Shown in pieces: positions 62,304-64,000 of a DNA stretch of 64,000 bases. The number at the start of each line of letters is the position of its first letter. The first letter of the stretch is position 1. The DNA comes from Pseudomonas sp. B21-015 (GTDB taxonomy: Bacteria > Pseudomonadota > Gammaproteobacteria > Pseudomonadales > Pseudomonadaceae): NCBI RefSeq assembly GCF_024749285.1, contig NZ_CP087196.1, forward strand, positions 4,154,001 through 4,218,000, given 5' to 3'. The translations under genes were made by a program, and so were the position numbers. Under the pieces are notes generated by a model that was not told the DNA's origin, ran no database searches, and saw nothing but the letters and a program-made list of their open reading frames with translations.

Positions 62304-63559
62304 TCTTGATTAGCTACCATGACAGAGACACTGTTATTGTTAAACGTATCTAGATCCCACGAGCCGTCGGATAACGACTTAAATTCTTCTGCATATAGCT
62401 GATGACGAGGATCCCCTAAATACTCAGCTGCTCTTGCAGCACTTGCATAAACCCATTTCCGATCACTTCGCTCATCAAAATTATCAGAATCAATAATTTT
62501 ATCAGTGATCTCTGCTATGGCTTCAAAAGTTTTCTTCGCTGAATATTCGTAAACATAAGAATCTCTATCTTGAGCACCTGCTGCCTTTAGAGCGCCGGAC
62601 TTCTCAAGAAAACAAATAGCTAAATTCTCACCATTATAGTAGTCTTTTTTTATCGTAAATCCACGATTATAAAATGCTATCGCCTTATCTAAAAACTCAA
62701 CCTTATTAGTGTCACGCCATATATTTTTATGAATTGCCCCAGCCAGACCTGTTGTTTCCGGATCATTACTTTCATCTGGATTTAGACTCGACAAAACAAC
62801 CATAGCATTCATACATGCCATCGTAATACTTGGCAATTCGGACTTATACGTACAGAGTGTTAACCGTTGAATCAAGTAATCATCACCCGGCCTAATTTCT
62901 AGCGCAGTTTGATATAGATCTTTTGCCTCACTAAATTTTTTATTCTTAAGCGCAATTTCTGCACTTCCAAAAATATAGCCCCACTCGCGTTCAGCCTCAA
63001 TAGATTCCTCAACCAACCTTTCAACTTCCTCACTTGTTAAATGAGGCACATTCAGGTTAGGCATATAGGTATAAACTGGACTATCTACCACATTTGTAGC
63101 CAATGTAGCTTTTAGCAGCTCCGTCAATCTAAATGTTATCTTTCTGGCTTCTGAACAGCCTATATCCTCACCTAAATGTTCATACTGTATTGTAGCTACA
63201 TGATTTAGATCGAAGTGTAAAACCCCAGATTTTTCGGACATTATTATGGTTGTATTTTTCTTAAGCGCATGCCTCACGCCCAATTCATAAATAGCATTCG
63301 CATTACTGGTTGAGATATCAGCGACAACAATATCAGCTGAAAGCAACAACCTGTACATTTCTTTATCGATAACGCCCGAATGGTTGACTTCATCAGCTCT
63401 TATGCATTTGATCCCCAAGCCTTCCACTGCCGGCTTTATTATTTCATTATACGTAGCATCTAAATTTAACAACTTCCCTGTTTTGGGGTCGGTTTTCTTA
63501 CCAAACCCCATAACCACAAAGCAAACTTTTTCCTTTGCATCATTATTTTCATTTTCCAT
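62300..63559 (-). CDS. Deoxyribosyltransferase/TIR-like domain fused to TPR/TRAFs-binding (DUF4071-like) domain
   Basis: 419 residues. The N-terminal 150 start VCFVVMGFGKKTDPKTG and contain ADIVVADISTSNANAIYELGVRHAL, the same YE(I/L)G pattern as in the ATPase gene nearby. Residues 190-400 are helical, with a TPR at about 195-230 (FGSAEIALKNKKFSEAKDLYQTALEIRPGD) and a TRAFs-binding-like layout. It is the first gene of a two-gene operon with the TIR-like gene; AAAGAG is before ATG 63559. It may be effector or sensor for the TIR signal. AT-rich, unlike the backbone. Confidence 0.85.
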   Translation of the reverse strand: MENENNDAKEKVCFVVMGFGKKTDPKTGKLLNLDATYNEIIKPAVEGLGIKCIRADEVNHSGVIDKEMYRLLLSADIVVADISTSNANAIYELGVRHALKKNTTIIMSEKSGVLHFDLNHVATIQYEHLGEDIGCSEARKITFRLTELLKATLATNVVDSPVYTYMPNLNVPHLTSEEVERLVEESIEAEREWGYIFGSAEIALKNKKFSEAKDLYQTALEIRPGDDYLIQRLTLCTYKSELPSITMACMNAMVVLSSLNPDESNDPETTGLAGAIHKNIWRDTNKVEFLDKAIAFYNRGFTIKKDYYNGENLAICFLEKSGALKAAGAQDRDSYVYEYSAKKTFEAIAEITDKIIDSDNFDERSDRKWVYASAARAAEYLGDPRHQLYAEEFKSLSDGSWDLDTFNNNSVSVMVANQE

Positions 63560-63928
63560 TAGAAAACTCTTTTTATACAGTGGTGGGATGCTAGATGCGA
63601 CGCAGGTAATTATTTTTTACATTACAAGCCACCTGAAGACACAGCCGTATTATATTCAGGTAACTTATAAAACATTGTGTAACTTCCCTTTAGTACCAGC
63701 CATTCGCGGCACAGCATAGATGGGCGGATGTTAAAATGCCAGCACTACGAGTCGTGTCGCGTGGTTATAGATTCATGCTCGCGAAAGCGGTGTGTCAGGC
63801 GACATCAATGCCGACTGACACTCCCTCTTCGCGAGCAAGCCCGCTCCCACAGGGGTTGCGCTTAACTGACTGGCATTAGCCTGAGTGGCGCCCGTTTTTT
63901 GTGTCCGCGAATCGTGATGCGTCGCCGC
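63560..63928. other. Island right edge and backbone junction
   Basis: 369 bases. AT-rich sequence continues to about 63,700, then a truncated REP pair (63776-63852), then GC-rich backbone. No gene seen. Confidence 0.5.
63776..63852. repeat. REP pair, family 2, left arm truncated
   Basis: The right arm is complete (TTCGCGAGCAAGCCCGCTCC-CACAG), but the left arm begins only at TGCTCGCGAAAGCGG and lacks the leading CTGTGGGAGCGGGC seen in the sister copy at 50611. The missing part faces the AT-rich island. Confidence 0.8.
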
Positions 63929-64000
63929 CTAAAGCATCCGCACATGCTTTCGATCAAGGCTTTCACCAACGCCACGGATCATCTCCAACAACGACTTCAC
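63929..64000 (-). CDS. C-terminal end of a minus-strand gene (rest outside window)
   Basis: The reverse strand reads VKSLLEMIRGVGESLDRKHV then RML and TAG at 63929-63931. Codon use is of backbone type. Only 23 residues are visible, so the product cannot be named. Confidence 0.5.
   Translation of the reverse strand: MKSLLEMIRGVGESLDRKHVRML

Noticed and set aside
1-64000. CRISPR arrays, tRNA or rRNA genes, integrases, IS elements
   Set aside because: None seen on reading either strand; repeats found are REP elements and short inverted repeats only.

Overview
The window looks like chromosome of a Pseudomonas of the fluorescens group. The evidence is a high-GC backbone, a periplasm-targeted malate:quinone oxidoreductase, typical pseudomonad housekeeping and transport genes, and repeated copies of the short palindromic REP elements common in that group. 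No rRNA, tRNA, CRISPR array, integrase or transposase was seen.

Layout. (1) 1-8.9 kb is ordinary backbone: mqo (cut by the window start), a GNAT acetyltransferase, a YceI-type periplasmic protein, an NTF2/lumazine-binding-like protein, a DAACS symporter, a VOC protein divergent from a LysR regulator, and a MocR regulator divergent from an EamA exporter. (2) About 8.9-49.5 kb is a large low-oxygen/stress block. It holds an MBL/beta-CASP protein, five tandem-domain universal stress proteins, a GNAT protein, an MgtC-like membrane protein, a triple-BON protein, a P1B-ATPase fused to hemerythrin, an APC antiporter, Hsp20, an erythromycin-esterase-like protein, two phosphoribosyltransferases with an alpha/beta hydrolase, a Spy-like protein and a nitroreductase. 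It also holds a three-gene envelope-glycan operon (27.5-31.9 kb), an acyl-CoA synthetase/2-oxoacid dehydrogenase/ACP operon, a BCAM0308-type zinc-ribbon protein, an extra GroEL, an extra FtsH, a K+ channel-like protein, phosphoketolase, an FNR/Anr-type regulator, an alcohol dehydrogenase and an orphan histidine kinase. Ten exact TTGAT-N4-ATCAA palindromes, the Anr/FNR binding consensus, lie in the intergenic regions of this block, with several near matches. The simplest reading is one regulon for survival under oxygen limitation: redox and fermentative carbon flow (phosphoketolase, dehydrogenase, ADH), protein quality control (Hsp20, GroEL, FtsH) and stress sensing (Usp), with its own FNR paralogue. 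The gene set resembles what I recall of the low-oxygen-activated (lxa) locus of Burkholderia cenocepacia. (3) 49.6-58.8 kb is backbone again: a Tat-type aldo/keto reductase, a hydrolase, a sugar-lipid operon (epimerase, GT2, LAB_N protein, GT39, SdiA-regulated-like protein), an NAD(P)-binding protein and a MATE pump. (4) 58.9-63.77 kb is a strikingly AT-rich island with three large signalling/defence-like genes: a P-loop ATPase with two N-terminal deoxyribosyltransferase/TIR-like domains, and a two-gene operon of a TPR/TRAFs-binding protein plus a TIR-like protein. It ends against a truncated REP element, after which normal backbone resumes with the 3' end of a minus-strand gene.

The two most interesting parts are the low-oxygen block with its dedicated regulator and unusual fusions, and the AT-rich island, which is a candidate TIR-based anti-phage system. 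Functions are inferred from motifs read by eye; no database search was run.
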